From NCBI GenBank assembly GCA_910577115.1, contig CAJTMC010000001.1, forward strand, positions 223,884-287,883: a stretch of DNA of 64,000 nucleotides, given 5' to 3'. The notes beneath the pieces are model-generated. The model worked only from the letters and a program-made list of their open reading frames with translations, ran no database searches and was not told the DNA's origin. This document shows positions 1 to 9,345 of the stretch, piece by piece. The translations under genes and the position numbers were made by a program. This DNA is from an uncultured Lachnospiraceae bacterium (GTDB lineage: Bacteria; Bacillota; Clostridia; Lachnospirales; Lachnospiraceae). Every line of letters starts with the position of its first letter. Positions within the stretch are counted from its first letter, which is position 1.

Positions 1-118
1 TATAAAAGTAATAACTCGCTATCAAAAGCCAGAGCTGTCTGAACTTTTTAGGCATTATATAAAATACCAGCACAACGACAGGAAAAAAAACGATAAATTC
101 AAAAGAAGTAAACTGCAT
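1..118 (-). CDS. MBOAT-family O-acyltransferase (partial, N-terminus only)
   Basis: Thirty-nine codons are visible before the window ends. The ATG at 118 has a good SD (GGAGAGAGGA). The peptide starts MQFTSFEFIVFFPVVVLVFY and continues to LWLLIASYYFY. This is the typical start of membrane-bound O-acyltransferases of the DltB/AlgI type, with a first transmembrane helix followed by a second beginning WLLIASYYFY. It is the last visible gene of the polysaccharide operon, 21 nt after the preceding glycosyltransferase. The family moves acyl groups, usually acetyl, onto exported polysaccharide. A role in decorating this polymer is an inference from context, and the catalytic histidine lies outside the window. 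Confidence 0.75.
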   Translation of the reverse strand, partial: MQFTSFEFIVFFPVVVLVFYIMPKKFRQLWLLIASYYFY

Positions 119-139
119 TCCTCTCTCCTCTGTCCCTTC

Positions 140-1162
140 TTATTTCTTTCGTATATGATTGCGATAAAAATTTAACAAGCGAAAATAGATGAAAAACCGA
201 AGCGGTGACTTCATATGCATTGCCGCAAGCTTTTTCTGTTCCTCGTCAAACGCTCCCTGATAATAGACATTATCTTGAAAATCAGGAAATTCCTGCTTCA
301 TGCCGTCCGCTATTAACCGCAGAAAATCGAGTCTTGGCCGCTTCATGCCAAGCATGTACGTAAACAGTGTATTCATATAATACAGCTTCGAAAACGCATA
401 TTCAAATTCCTGCCTGTACGGTTTATAAAAACCGCATCTGCGCGCCTCCTCTATCAGCCGCTTTCCCATCAGAAGCCTTGCCTCGCACTTTTCCATGCTG
501 ATTGCATGTACGGTCGACATATCATGTTGATAATAATAGTACAATGGCTCCTCCACCCTCTCAAAATGCGAAAAATGAAGCATCCAGATTGGTGATGCAC
601 AGTTATCTTCATAAAAGGTTTTCTCCGGAAACCGAAGATGATGCGTGTCAATTACCTCCTTCAAATACACCTTGATAACCATGCTCCCCGGATTCCTGAC
701 AAGAAGCTTGTACTTCTCGTGGTCCAAAATCCCTGTTTGATCCATTGTATTGTTTGGCATCAGTTTCCCGACCTTCATGCTTTGTGTATCCGTCATACAA
801 TAATCACAGCCTGCCACATCTGCCCCTGTTTGTTCCGCCTTAGTAATCAGCTTCTCATACATTTCGGGCGCAATCCAGTCATCGGAATCCACAAAACCAA
901 TCCATGTTCCTCTTGCCGCTTCAATTCCCTTATTCCTTGCACCGCCCTGCTTTATGTTCTCAAAGGACTGTATCACTTTAAATTTCCAGGGATAATTTGA
1001 CTCATATTCCTGCAGTATCGCAAGCGAATCATCTGTAGATGCATCATCTACCGCTATGATCTCATAATCTGATACTGTCTGGTTCACAAGCGAATCAAGA
1101 CAGAACCGGAGCTTATTGCCTCCTGCCATATTGTAGACTGGTACTACGATACTAAGCTTCAT
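140..1162 (-). CDS. Glycosyltransferase family 2
   Basis: About 340 residues. The N-terminus MKLSIVVPVYN, the nucleotide-binding DDAST, and the VDSDDW motif near residue 95 identify a GT-A fold inverting glycosyltransferase that uses nucleotide sugars. An in-frame TTG lies 9 nt upstream, but the ATG at 1162 is better spaced from AGGGGGAT and begins exactly at the family motif. It starts just after the ABC transporter stop, so the two are probably translationally coupled. It lacks membrane helices and should act at the inner face of the membrane on the lipid-linked repeat unit. Sugar specificity cannot be read from the sequence. Confidence 0.85.
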   Translation of the reverse strand: MKLSIVVPVYNMAGGNKLRFCLDSLVNQTVSDYEIIAVDDASTDDSLAILQEYESNYPWKFKVIQSFENIKQGGARNKGIEAARGTWIGFVDSDDWIAPEMYEKLITKAEQTGADVAGCDYCMTDTQSMKVGKLMPNNTMDQTGILDHEKYKLLVRNPGSMVIKVYLKEVIDTHHLRFPEKTFYEDNCASPIWMLHFSHFERVEEPLYYYYQHDMSTVHAISMEKCEARLLMGKRLIEEARRCGFYKPYRQEFEYAFSKLYYMNTLFTYMLGMKRPRLDFLRLIADGMKQEFPDFQDNVYYQGAFDEEQKKLAAMHMKSPLRFFIYFRLLNFYRNHIRKK

Positions 1163-1167
1163 CTCTC

Positions 1168-2916
1168 TCAATCCCCCTGTCTCTCCAGCACAATCTTTCC
1201 GTTCTCCACCACAAATACCATATCACACTTCTCAATCGTCTGCAGCCTGTGCGCAATGATAACAAGCGTTTTTTTACCATGCAGCCTGTTAATGGATTCC
1301 ATAATCGCCGCCTCTGTTTCATTGTCCAGCGCTGAGGTCGCCTCGTCCAAAATCAGGACCTCCGGATCATTGTAAAGCGCCCGCGCAATCCCGATTCGCT
1401 GCCGCTGCCCGCCCGAAAGCCGGATACCGCGCTCACCGATTCCTGTGTTCACCCCCTCAGGAAGCGTCTTTACAAACGCGTCAAGCTGTGCCTCCTGCAA
1501 GGCATACCAAAGCTTTTCGTCGTCAATCTCCTCTTCCGGCACACCAAATGCGACATTTTTCCGGATATCCGCGTCCAGCAGAAAAATCATTTGCGGAATG
1601 TACCCAACATTTGCCAGCCACTCCCTGTAATGCTCCTGAATATCCACATCATCTGCAAGCACCCTTCCGCTTTGCAGCTTTAAAAGTCCCAGCAATATAT
1701 CAATAATCGTCGTCTTTCCTGCACCGCTTGCACCTTTGATGCCAATTGATTTGCCAATCGGAAAGCTGACTGTGGCATTGTCAAAAATCAGCTTGTCCGA
1801 ATTCGGATAATGGTAAGTGATGCCCGAAAGTTTTACTTCTCTTGTAACAGGAAGCTTTTCCTTTGCCACCACTGCATATGAAATGTCTGTGTGCGCTTCG
1901 TCCGTTTCCTCGATTAAATTATCGCTTACGTTAAAGAAAAACGGCTCATTAAATGCCATGCTAGTCATTTGGTTATTAATGCGGCTCGCAGCCGGCAAAA
2001 GACGCATTGCAGCAATGCCAAAAGCCGCAAAGAGCGACACCATTGACGATACATCGGCGCCAATCAAAATCAGTACCATAATATAGCCCAAAAGCCCTGC
2101 AAGACACACTGTCTCTATCAAAAGCTTCGGCGTATTATTAAAAAGGCTGAACCGTTCCATCGCCTTGACATAACCCTCGCCGACCTTACAGTATTCCCCG
2201 ACAAAATACTGCTCCCGTCCTGCAACTTTAATCTCCTTAATGCCCTGAACGGTCTGTGAAATCCACGCAAACATGGACGCACCGTAATCCTGGTTTTCTT
2301 TTCCGGTACGATTCATAATCGGCTTGATAATATTTTTGATCACCATAAGCGTCACAAGCAAAAGCACTGCAATCACCACTGTCATCACAGGGTCCTCAAT
2401 TGCAAGCGCCACGACAAGAAAGGCAGCCACAATTGCTTCCGATGCAATCTGCAGCACTGACAGGAGCAGCGCATACATATTACTCACATCTGCGGTAATG
2501 CTTCTTTGAATGACTGACGTTTCTGCATTCAGATAATATTCGTACTCACGCCTTACAAAGTTTTTCATAAGATTCGCCGCAGTCCGAAACTGATTGCTGT
2601 ACACAAATCGGTAAAGATTTCTCTGCAGAAAAAAAGCAAAGATATTTTTTGCAGCATAAAGGCTTATCAAAAACAAAATAGCAAGTACGGAAAACTGCAC
2701 TGTGTTCTGCAGATGAAGCAAATCACATATTTTTTGGTAAGTTTCTCCCTGCTCTAACACAACCGGATTGATAATCAGCTGCACCACTGCCATGACCATC
2801 ATGACAGCCCCTGTCTCAAGCCCTGCCGATATAATCATCATCACAAGCAGACGCGCCATCTGCCCTTTCTGTTTTTTGTCCATTAAAATATTTATCTTTT
2901 TTAAAATTTTCAGCAT
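1168..2916 (-). CDS. ABC transporter, fused permease and ATPase (polysaccharide or glycan exporter)
   Basis: 582 residues, the normal length of an ABC exporter half-transporter. The N-terminal half carries about six membrane helices. The C-terminal nucleotide-binding domain shows Walker A GASGAGKTT, signature LSGGQRQRIGIARAL, Walker B VLILDEATSALD and a switch histidine in IIAHRL. SD GGAGGAGCG precedes the ATG. In this operon it replaces the expected Wzx flippase, so it may flip lipid-linked glycan in the manner of PglK; that is an inference from context. The export substrate cannot be told from sequence. Confidence 0.85.
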   Translation of the reverse strand: MLKILKKINILMDKKQKGQMARLLVMMIISAGLETGAVMMVMAVVQLIINPVVLEQGETYQKICDLLHLQNTVQFSVLAILFLISLYAAKNIFAFFLQRNLYRFVYSNQFRTAANLMKNFVRREYEYYLNAETSVIQRSITADVSNMYALLLSVLQIASEAIVAAFLVVALAIEDPVMTVVIAVLLLVTLMVIKNIIKPIMNRTGKENQDYGASMFAWISQTVQGIKEIKVAGREQYFVGEYCKVGEGYVKAMERFSLFNNTPKLLIETVCLAGLLGYIMVLILIGADVSSMVSLFAAFGIAAMRLLPAASRINNQMTSMAFNEPFFFNVSDNLIEETDEAHTDISYAVVAKEKLPVTREVKLSGITYHYPNSDKLIFDNATVSFPIGKSIGIKGASGAGKTTIIDILLGLLKLQSGRVLADDVDIQEHYREWLANVGYIPQMIFLLDADIRKNVAFGVPEEEIDDEKLWYALQEAQLDAFVKTLPEGVNTGIGERGIRLSGGQRQRIGIARALYNDPEVLILDEATSALDNETEAAIMESINRLHGKKTLVIIAHRLQTIEKCDMVFVVENGKIVLERQGD

Positions 2917-2949
2917 CCGCGCTCCTCCATATCACCAGCAGCCTGCTCT

Positions 2950-4068
2950 CTACCTGTTTGCCATCGTAAGTCCTGCTTTTTTATTATAGGCATGCTTTTT
3001 AGGGTCCTCGTACGTATCCCAAAAAGACGCGCCAAGATTTAACTTCTCCTCCACAAAATCCATACTGTTCATCGCTGTTGTGACAATCGACACAGCGCGC
3101 TTAATTTTAAGTCCTTCAAAAAAATTCAGAACCTCCACCGGAAAACGCCCTCGAAGCACCACTGCCTCAGGGCAAAGCTCTGCATAATCTATCATATCCC
3201 GCGGATGCGGTTTTATCAATATCCGATACCCTTTACAATATTTCTCAAGAACGTCCAGACAAACCCTCTTGCGCGCCTCCTCGTCCACAGGATGCGGCTC
3301 TGTAAGAAAACAGGCAAATTCTTCGCCCTCGAAAGACGGTTTTAACTGCTCCATAAGCGCATCTGCATCTTCAATAAAAGCCTGTATCACCAGCTTTTTC
3401 TGCTCTGCCGTGAGCGCCGCCTCCAACGGTTTTCTCGGAACTTCCACAAACCGGGGGCAATCTGTCGGCACAACGCTCCGGTCATTAATTTCCATATCAA
3501 GACAGTATTTCCCCCAGCCGTTCATAACGAAGATAACGTTTCTGCGTGAGAGCCACGTCTTGAATTTAAAATGGGAACTATTTGCCACATATGCATCATC
3601 CAGATTTTTCAGACAGTCAAGCCCGTCCTCCACCGCATGATAATAAATATGCTTATAATTCAGGTAATACCCAATCGGATCGCTGTCACAGAATACATAA
3701 ATATCTTCATATGCCTTAAAGTCAATCATTTTCATATACGGAATTTCCCGTCTGGCAAGTTTTTTGGTAAAAATCATACGATTTACCAAATGTTTCACGA
3801 CATTACCGTAATTTGCGCGATACTTTGCAAGCTCCGGGAAAAAATCCTCACGTTTTTCATCAAGTGCAAAAATTTCACCGAAAATACCTGTACTTTTAAG
3901 CCGATCCCCCAAGTCCTCAAAATCCGTTGAAATTGCACTCAATGCAATATCGGCTCTTTGATATTTATCAGGCGTTGTCTCCCTGAACACCTTCATTTCT
4001 TTTAAAATGGATACATACACATGATAAAAAGTATGGCAGATATAAATCCGGCTTTTTGATTTCTTCAT
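2950..4068 (-). CDS. Probable glycosyltransferase, sialyltransferase-like (GT52-like)
   Basis: 372 residues from the ATG at 4068, which has SD AGGTGA; a longer frame starts 27 nt upstream without a better SD. It opens with SRIYICHTFYHVYVS. It contains HAVEDGLDCL near the middle and TEPHPVDEE followed by LIKPHPRD. The EDG and KPHPRD patterns recall GT-B sialyl- and polysialyl-transferases of bacterial capsule and lipooligosaccharide loci. A late SIVTTAMNS stretch fits the sugar-nucleotide pocket. The acceptor and donor are unknown, and no CMP-sialate synthesis genes are in the window, so sialic acid transfer should not be assumed. Confidence 0.55.
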   Translation of the reverse strand: MKKSKSRIYICHTFYHVYVSILKEMKVFRETTPDKYQRADIALSAISTDFEDLGDRLKSTGIFGEIFALDEKREDFFPELAKYRANYGNVVKHLVNRMIFTKKLARREIPYMKMIDFKAYEDIYVFCDSDPIGYYLNYKHIYYHAVEDGLDCLKNLDDAYVANSSHFKFKTWLSRRNVIFVMNGWGKYCLDMEINDRSVVPTDCPRFVEVPRKPLEAALTAEQKKLVIQAFIEDADALMEQLKPSFEGEEFACFLTEPHPVDEEARKRVCLDVLEKYCKGYRILIKPHPRDMIDYAELCPEAVVLRGRFPVEVLNFFEGLKIKRAVSIVTTAMNSMDFVEEKLNLGASFWDTYEDPKKHAYNKKAGLTMANR

Positions 4069-4075
4069 AATTATT

Positions 4076-5290
4076 TCACCTGCTGCTTTCTGCATGAAAC
4101 TGTTTATGTGTATAGAGATAGCCCTCTCTGGGTCGAATAACCGGCGCCGCGCTAAGCGGTCCGCTGCGCTCCGAAATTACCTCTCCCCTTAAAAGACCTT
4201 CGCTAAAACGATAAAGTCTGTCAGCCGCCTCTTTCGGATTCCACGCTTTTATCATTGTATGATAGGCATTTGTCCCCAGCTGTTTCCGAAGTTTTTCATC
4301 CTGAACCAGCCTGTAAACATGTGCCTGAAATTCTTTAAAATGCCCTGTTTTGTATACAAGCCCATTCTCACCATGCTTTAACAGAAACGGCACAGCTCCG
4401 ATGCCATGCCCTGCCACCACTGCGCATGCACTGTTCATTGCCTCATTTAAAACGGCGCCCCAGCCCTCCAAATAATTGCTGGTGAACAAAAAAATATCCG
4501 CCTCTTCCATATATTTCCTTACACGCTGCGGCGTTGCAAAGCCATGAAAGGTCACTTCATTTTCCAGCAGATAACGTTTTGTCATGCACTTTAACCGCTC
4601 CTCAAGCACGCCGCCTCCCACCATATCAAGATGAAAAGAAATACCCTGTCTTTTCAAAAACCGCGCAGCCGCTATGGCATATTCCGGATGCTTTAACTGC
4701 AAAAAACGTCCTGCCCACAAAAGGCGAACTTGTGTTTTTCCGGCACCGTCCACATGCTGCTTCCGGAAAAACAGGTTGTCTAAATCATACGTATTCACCG
4801 CCGGAAAATATCCCCACACAAACTTTTTATCCGGGTAGGCACGAACAAGCTCAAAATCTGATGCCACATATGCGCCATGACACAAAAGATACACTGGTGC
4901 ATCGGCATACTGCGTGTGATCCTCATACTTCTTTTTTCTTCCTCTTGGAGAAATCGACTTCCACTGTCCCTCACGATAAAGGCGCTCGCTTGCGCGAATG
5001 ACAATCTTGCCCGCGTTCAGCCTCGGCTTAATATAACTTTCGTCCTCCACGCCGCCAAAAACGACAATGTCACTTTCCAGAATCAAATCCGCACAGGATT
5101 GCTGTGCCTCATAATAAAGCTTCAGATAGGGAATGTTTTGAATCTCGCTTCCCCAGCCCATCTTTACCCGATCCTCCTCCATAGGAGCAGTCTGTATAAA
5201 CGCAAAATCGTCTCCAAGTCTCTGATGCAGCTCGTTTGCCATCGGAATTTGATGATGATTGATATAATTAGACACAATTGTTAATTTCAT
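4076..5290 (-). CDS. Glycosyltransferase family 4 (GT-B)
   Basis: 404 residues from the ATG at 5290 (MKLTIVSNYINHHQ). The frame stays open 105 nt further upstream, but that part overlaps the preceding gene and has no family similarity. The C-terminal domain has RLLWAGRFLQLKHPE, the phosphate/UDP-binding stretch, and the E-x7-E type motif around SNYLEGWGAVLNEAMN. It overlaps the previous gene by 23 nt, which suggests coupled translation. It is probably a retaining transferase that adds one sugar of the repeat unit. Confidence 0.8.
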   Translation of the reverse strand: MKLTIVSNYINHHQIPMANELHQRLGDDFAFIQTAPMEEDRVKMGWGSEIQNIPYLKLYYEAQQSCADLILESDIVVFGGVEDESYIKPRLNAGKIVIRASERLYREGQWKSISPRGRKKKYEDHTQYADAPVYLLCHGAYVASDFELVRAYPDKKFVWGYFPAVNTYDLDNLFFRKQHVDGAGKTQVRLLWAGRFLQLKHPEYAIAAARFLKRQGISFHLDMVGGGVLEERLKCMTKRYLLENEVTFHGFATPQRVRKYMEEADIFLFTSNYLEGWGAVLNEAMNSACAVVAGHGIGAVPFLLKHGENGLVYKTGHFKEFQAHVYRLVQDEKLRKQLGTNAYHTMIKAWNPKEAADRLYRFSEGLLRGEVISERSGPLSAAPVIRPREGYLYTHKQFHAESSR

Positions 5291-6569
5291 TATAAATCTC
5301 CAACAGCCTGTTATAATTGGTGTCCGGATCATGCGTCTGCATTGCATGCGCCCGCGCATTTGCCGAAAAATACATTGCAAGCTTATCGTCCTCAAAGATC
5401 TGCAAAATCGCGTCTTTTAAGCGCTTGGGCTTATCCTTCGGATACAGCAGTCCGTCCTTTTTGTTAGTCAGAAGGTTATGCACGCCGCCCACATCTGCAG
5501 ACACGACAGGAACGCCCAAAAGCATCGCCTCCCCAACAGAGTTAGGCGAATTCTCAATTGCCGACGGACATAAGAAAACATGTGTTTTTAAAAATCTGGC
5601 ACACATTCTGTCTGAATGAAGCCGTCCCACAAATTTCACATGCTCCTCCAGCTTATTCTTTTTAATCTGATACAACAAATACTTTCCATAACCGGACAAC
5701 CGGATTTTATCCCGCAGACTTCCATTGGCCGTAATCACATCTCCTGCCACGTAAACCATTGTATTTTCATACTCCTCAATGATTTCCGGCAGTACATCAA
5801 GCACATAATGCAATCCCTTAATCGGATAATTACCCTGACTGAGAAAAAGAGAATAATGTTCAATTTTATCAATATTCCATGTATTCGTATAAAACTCGTT
5901 CCGAAGCGTCTCGTTCATAAAATGATACGTCGCCTGCGGCGCAAGTTTTTTTGTCATCTCCCTGTCAAAGTCTGTCCTCCCTGTGACATGGCCAACCAAA
6001 GACAGCGCTTCCTTTTCATATTCTCCGCGTTTTTTAAACTTTGCCTGCTGCTCGAACAATCCGTCCCTTTTGAGCAGATCGCGAACCGTCTTTTTCTTCT
6101 GTGCCGCCATCGGCAAATCCGCCATATACACATCGGCAATTGCACTGCAAAGCCCCTGTATTCCAATCAATGTACGCTGCGGATTATGAAATGCCTTCAC
6201 ACAGGCAAGCGTGTGCGGAAATTCTGTCCCGAATATATGAAGCACATCCGGTTTAAAGTCATCTAACACAGCTCCTAAGCTCTTTTCCATTCCCGCATCG
6301 TAATTTTCAGGATGTACTGTGTCTTCCCGAAAAATGTAATAATCAACGCCATCTGCCTTATCTTTCACAAAAAGCGACTGGTCCGTCTTGATCATATTCA
6401 AATCATCGGAAGCAGGAAAACAAATAGCAAGTGTTATGTTATTTCGTTTTTGGTTCAAAATCAGCTTATTTACCAAGCCCGAAAGCCAGCCCTCCTTGAC
6501 AACAATCTTCTGCCCGAGGCTTTTTGCTATGAACGGGAGCATGATATTGCACAACCATAGTACTCTCAT
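5268..6569 (-). CDS. Glycosyltransferase family 4 (GT-B)
   Basis: 433 residues. The N-terminal domain begins MRVLWLCNIMLP and includes DVLHIFGTEFPH. The C-terminal domain includes the VAGDVIT strand and the diagnostic SAIENSPNSVGEAMLLGVP followed by VSADVGG, the nucleotide-diphosphate-binding EX7E region of GT4 enzymes. It sits between two other transferases with 3-nt and overlapping junctions, so it is part of the same transcription unit. Donor and acceptor sugars are unknown. Confidence 0.8.
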   Translation of the reverse strand: MRVLWLCNIMLPFIAKSLGQKIVVKEGWLSGLVNKLILNQKRNNITLAICFPASDDLNMIKTDQSLFVKDKADGVDYYIFREDTVHPENYDAGMEKSLGAVLDDFKPDVLHIFGTEFPHTLACVKAFHNPQRTLIGIQGLCSAIADVYMADLPMAAQKKKTVRDLLKRDGLFEQQAKFKKRGEYEKEALSLVGHVTGRTDFDREMTKKLAPQATYHFMNETLRNEFYTNTWNIDKIEHYSLFLSQGNYPIKGLHYVLDVLPEIIEEYENTMVYVAGDVITANGSLRDKIRLSGYGKYLLYQIKKNKLEEHVKFVGRLHSDRMCARFLKTHVFLCPSAIENSPNSVGEAMLLGVPVVSADVGGVHNLLTNKKDGLLYPKDKPKRLKDAILQIFEDDKLAMYFSANARAHAMQTHDPDTNYNRLLEIYNEINNCV

Positions 6570-6572
6570 CTT

Positions 6573-7400
6573 TTATCCTCCATTCTTAATAATCTTGTCT
6601 CCTTTCCTTTTATAGAATAAAGTCTTTAATTGATTGTATCCTGCTGACAGATATTTGTTATTTGCAACCGCAGTACGAAGCGGTGCAAGGCTCAGCAGCA
6701 TAATCCACCTGTATTTCCCTGCCTTTTTTCTGCCCATATACTTTACGGTAATCTCCCTGTGCTGTCTGGCGGAACGCCTCTTATTTTCCTTCGTCTCCGA
6801 ATATCCGCCTCCCTCATACGCCGCAACTGTCACAGGCGCATAACAGATATCCGCCTTTTTTTCGTAAAAGCACCACAGAAAATGCTCATAATCCGCGCGG
6901 ACATTATACGCAGGATTATAAGCCCGCTCTGCGAACATCTCCCGACTGTAAAAACAGGTCTGGTGGCAGGGCACATTCCGGTAACATGTAAAATCATTTA
7001 TCGCCGGCGGTGCATAAATCACTGTCGAAAGACCTTTGTGATAAAGATTTCCATAGATAATACCGGGCTTGTCGGTCTTATTTAAAATCACATGTGCTAT
7101 TTTATCAAGTACCTCTTTGTCATAAAAGCTGTCACCTGCATTCATAAAAATAAGATAGTCTCCACATGCAAGCTCTATTGCCTGATTCATGGCATCGTAA
7201 ATACCGCGGTCCTTCTTTTGGCAGATATTAAGCCGTTCATCATGCACTGTTTCGGTAATCTTCTCCACAGAACCGTCTGTTGAGCCGCCATCCTTTAAAA
7301 CAATCTCATAATTTTCATAGCTTTGCCCAAGCACGCTGTCTACGGTCGCACTAAGACGCTCCCCCGCATTCAGACACACAATGATAATGCTAAACTTCAT
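6573..7400 (-). CDS. Glycosyltransferase family 2
   Basis: 275 residues from the ATG at 7400 (MKFSIIIVCLNAGERL). A second ATG 12 nt upstream is too close to the SD AAGAAAGG. The motifs KDGGSTDGSVE and MNAGDSFYD (the DxD equivalent) are those of the WcaA/colanic-acid-like GT2 group. The C-terminus is basic and may sit on the membrane. It is the partner of the neighbouring GT4 and GT2 genes in building the polysaccharide repeat. Confidence 0.82.
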   Translation of the reverse strand: MKFSIIIVCLNAGERLSATVDSVLGQSYENYEIVLKDGGSTDGSVEKITETVHDERLNICQKKDRGIYDAMNQAIELACGDYLIFMNAGDSFYDKEVLDKIAHVILNKTDKPGIIYGNLYHKGLSTVIYAPPAINDFTCYRNVPCHQTCFYSREMFAERAYNPAYNVRADYEHFLWCFYEKKADICYAPVTVAAYEGGGYSETKENKRRSARQHREITVKYMGRKKAGKYRWIMLLSLAPLRTAVANNKYLSAGYNQLKTLFYKRKGDKIIKNGG

Positions 7401-7429
7401 TCCGGTAACCATGCCTTTCTTATCAACTT

Positions 7430-8560
7430 TTATTTATAAAGATATCGTTCCTCAAACAACCATGTACGATACGGCAAAAGTCCCACACCTGCCTGATGTG
7501 CACTCAGCACAAAGAGCGCAAAATACAAAATCCCCACCACCATCACCGCAAGCTTCAGCTTCATTTTCACGCCTTCATCTGCTATATTCCGAATCATAAG
7601 CGGTATCATCAAAAGCTGCGATACACTAAGATAATATACAATCCTTGTCACCACCGGTAAAAAGGAGAAAAAAGTTGCTGCAAGAAACGCAAGGAAGTTC
7701 AACTGTCCATAAAACCTGATTTTTCGGTAATCCGCATGTTCCTGAAAACCGCTGCCCATATAGCGGATAAACCACAGATACAGGACAAGTACCGCAAATA
7801 TACGCAGCACGCTTGTAAAGCTCATACCGCCCTCAAGATAAATCGTATTCCGATAAGAAGGATAAAGCATCAGCGCCAGCTTTAACAGGAGACTCCGCCC
7901 TGCAAAGCACACCGCACTCACAGCAATCCCAAGCACATAAAACCACCGATTCCATGCAAACGTGGCAATCCAATACACAGGAAGCACCAAAAGCACCGAT
8001 TTATGAAACAGCGCGGCGCATAAAATAAAAAAGCAAAACCGGATATAATCCTTCTCCAACACATACCGCATTGAGCAAAATGCCACGGAAAGCGCCAAAT
8101 AATACCGCATGGTATTAAATGTCTGAAAGTAAAACCCCAGTGTCATAAACAGAAAAAAGCTCTGCGAAAAGTCCGCACTGTCCCTATAAAATCCCCGCAA
8201 AAAAAGAAACAGGGTAACAGCCGCAAATAAGGCAAAAACGATCTCATAGTATTCGCCATGAAACAAGGTATAAATCACGCGCACTAAGAAATTAAAGCCG
8301 GCTTCCGTAACCACATACCCGCCCACATATGCCTCGTGCGCCGTAAGCGTATACTGTGTATAGTCGTTTCCTATACCAAACCGAAGCGACGACACCAGAA
8401 AAAGCAAGAAGAAAATTCCTGCAATATACACGCGGTTTATGGCATCTCTTCTATCATAATATGCGTCTGTTTCTGCGACGGCAGGTTTCACATTTGCTGC
8501 CATAACGCATGTGATAAAAGCTAAAACTGTATAAAACAGAACGGAGACTGCTCTACCCAT
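7430..8560 (-). CDS. EpsG-like polysaccharide polymerase (membrane protein)
   Basis: 376 residues with about ten hydrophobic helices. After the first helix there is the motif SSLRFGIGNDYTQY, typical of the EpsG family, in which a conserved arginine and a G-x-D-Y/x-Y pattern follow helix 2. These proteins are thought to polymerise oligosaccharide repeats on the outer face of the membrane (Wzy role). It lies between glycosyltransferases and 2 nt before the previous gene's stop codon. No other Wzy candidate is visible in the window, so it is the likely polymerase. Confidence 0.78.
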   Translation of the reverse strand: MGRAVSVLFYTVLAFITCVMAANVKPAVAETDAYYDRRDAINRVYIAGIFFLLFLVSSLRFGIGNDYTQYTLTAHEAYVGGYVVTEAGFNFLVRVIYTLFHGEYYEIVFALFAAVTLFLFLRGFYRDSADFSQSFFLFMTLGFYFQTFNTMRYYLALSVAFCSMRYVLEKDYIRFCFFILCAALFHKSVLLVLPVYWIATFAWNRWFYVLGIAVSAVCFAGRSLLLKLALMLYPSYRNTIYLEGGMSFTSVLRIFAVLVLYLWFIRYMGSGFQEHADYRKIRFYGQLNFLAFLAATFFSFLPVVTRIVYYLSVSQLLMIPLMIRNIADEGVKMKLKLAVMVVGILYFALFVLSAHQAGVGLLPYRTWLFEERYLYK

Positions 8561-8562
8561 AC

Positions 8563-9345
8563 CTAAAGCCCCTCCACCGACCGAATTCCTTTTTTCATAA
8601 GCGCAAGTGCGTTTTTCCTTGGAATTTTTTCACACATCACTTTTCCATGCGCTGCAATAAAGCGCACCGCCATCGGATATGCCAAAACACCATATAAAAA
8701 ATGATAAAGCACACCTCTGTCTATAAAAAATTTGTCCGTATAGCCCTTAAACCATGTCGATTCCCGCTCCCGCTCCGCGCCAAGCTCAATCGGCACTGCG
8801 TATACTTTTAACCCGTATTTTAAACAATCTTTCAGAAAAAGACTGTCCTCACCGTTACTGTATTTTGCACCGCCTCCAAATAAAAGGGAAAACGTCACGT
8901 TCGCCGCGTGAAGTTTTTCACGTCTTATCGCAAATGAATAAGTCGGATACCGGCCAGCATTCCATATGTGTACGCGATGACACTTCGTCGTATAATACGT
9001 CGCCCGCGATTCGCCGACCCGCATGTTAAACAGCAAGAAGTCCGCCTCGGGGTATTTCTCAAAGGCATCTAAAACCTTTTTCTCATACCCCTCGTCGTAC
9101 ACGATATCCTCATCTGCAAAAAGTACAATATCGCCCTCAGCCCGCAACAGAGCGTTATTGCGGCTCAATCCGACGCCGCGCTCCATAAGCTCAAAACACT
9201 GTATTTTCTTATTTTTATGCCTGTATTCATGATAATCAAAATAGTCTGTCTGGTTAATGATAATCGCATCGCTCTCCAAATTCATGCGTTCTGCCAACGC
9301 GGTCACATCTTCACCGACAGTCGATACCAGCACCTGCAGTTTCAC
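8563..9345 (-). CDS. Glycosyltransferase family 2-like protein
   Basis: 260 residues. The start is a GTG at 9345 that overlaps the stop of the upstream Wzz-like gene as GTGA, with SD AAAGGA nine bases before; the frame extends 48 nt further upstream but that part is encoded inside the neighbour. It begins VKLQVLVSTVGEDVTALAER. It has RGVGLSRNNALLRAEGDIVLF followed by ADEDIVYDEGYE, a GT-A donor-binding motif, and later SNGEDSLFL. No membrane helices are evident. It probably transfers one sugar of the repeat unit. Confidence 0.75.
   Translation of the reverse strand: MKLQVLVSTVGEDVTALAERMNLESDAIIINQTDYFDYHEYRHKNKKIQCFELMERGVGLSRNNALLRAEGDIVLFADEDIVYDEGYEKKVLDAFEKYPEADFLLFNMRVGESRATYYTTKCHRVHIWNAGRYPTYSFAIRREKLHAANVTFSLLFGGGAKYSNGEDSLFLKDCLKYGLKVYAVPIELGAERERESTWFKGYTDKFFIDRGVLYHFLYGVLAYPMAVRFIAAHGKVMCEKIPRKNALALMKKGIRSVEGL

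Noticed and set aside
5616..6266. Plus-strand open frame of 216 codons opposite a glycosyltransferase
   Set aside because: Antisense to a GT4 gene with clear motifs; no start signal.
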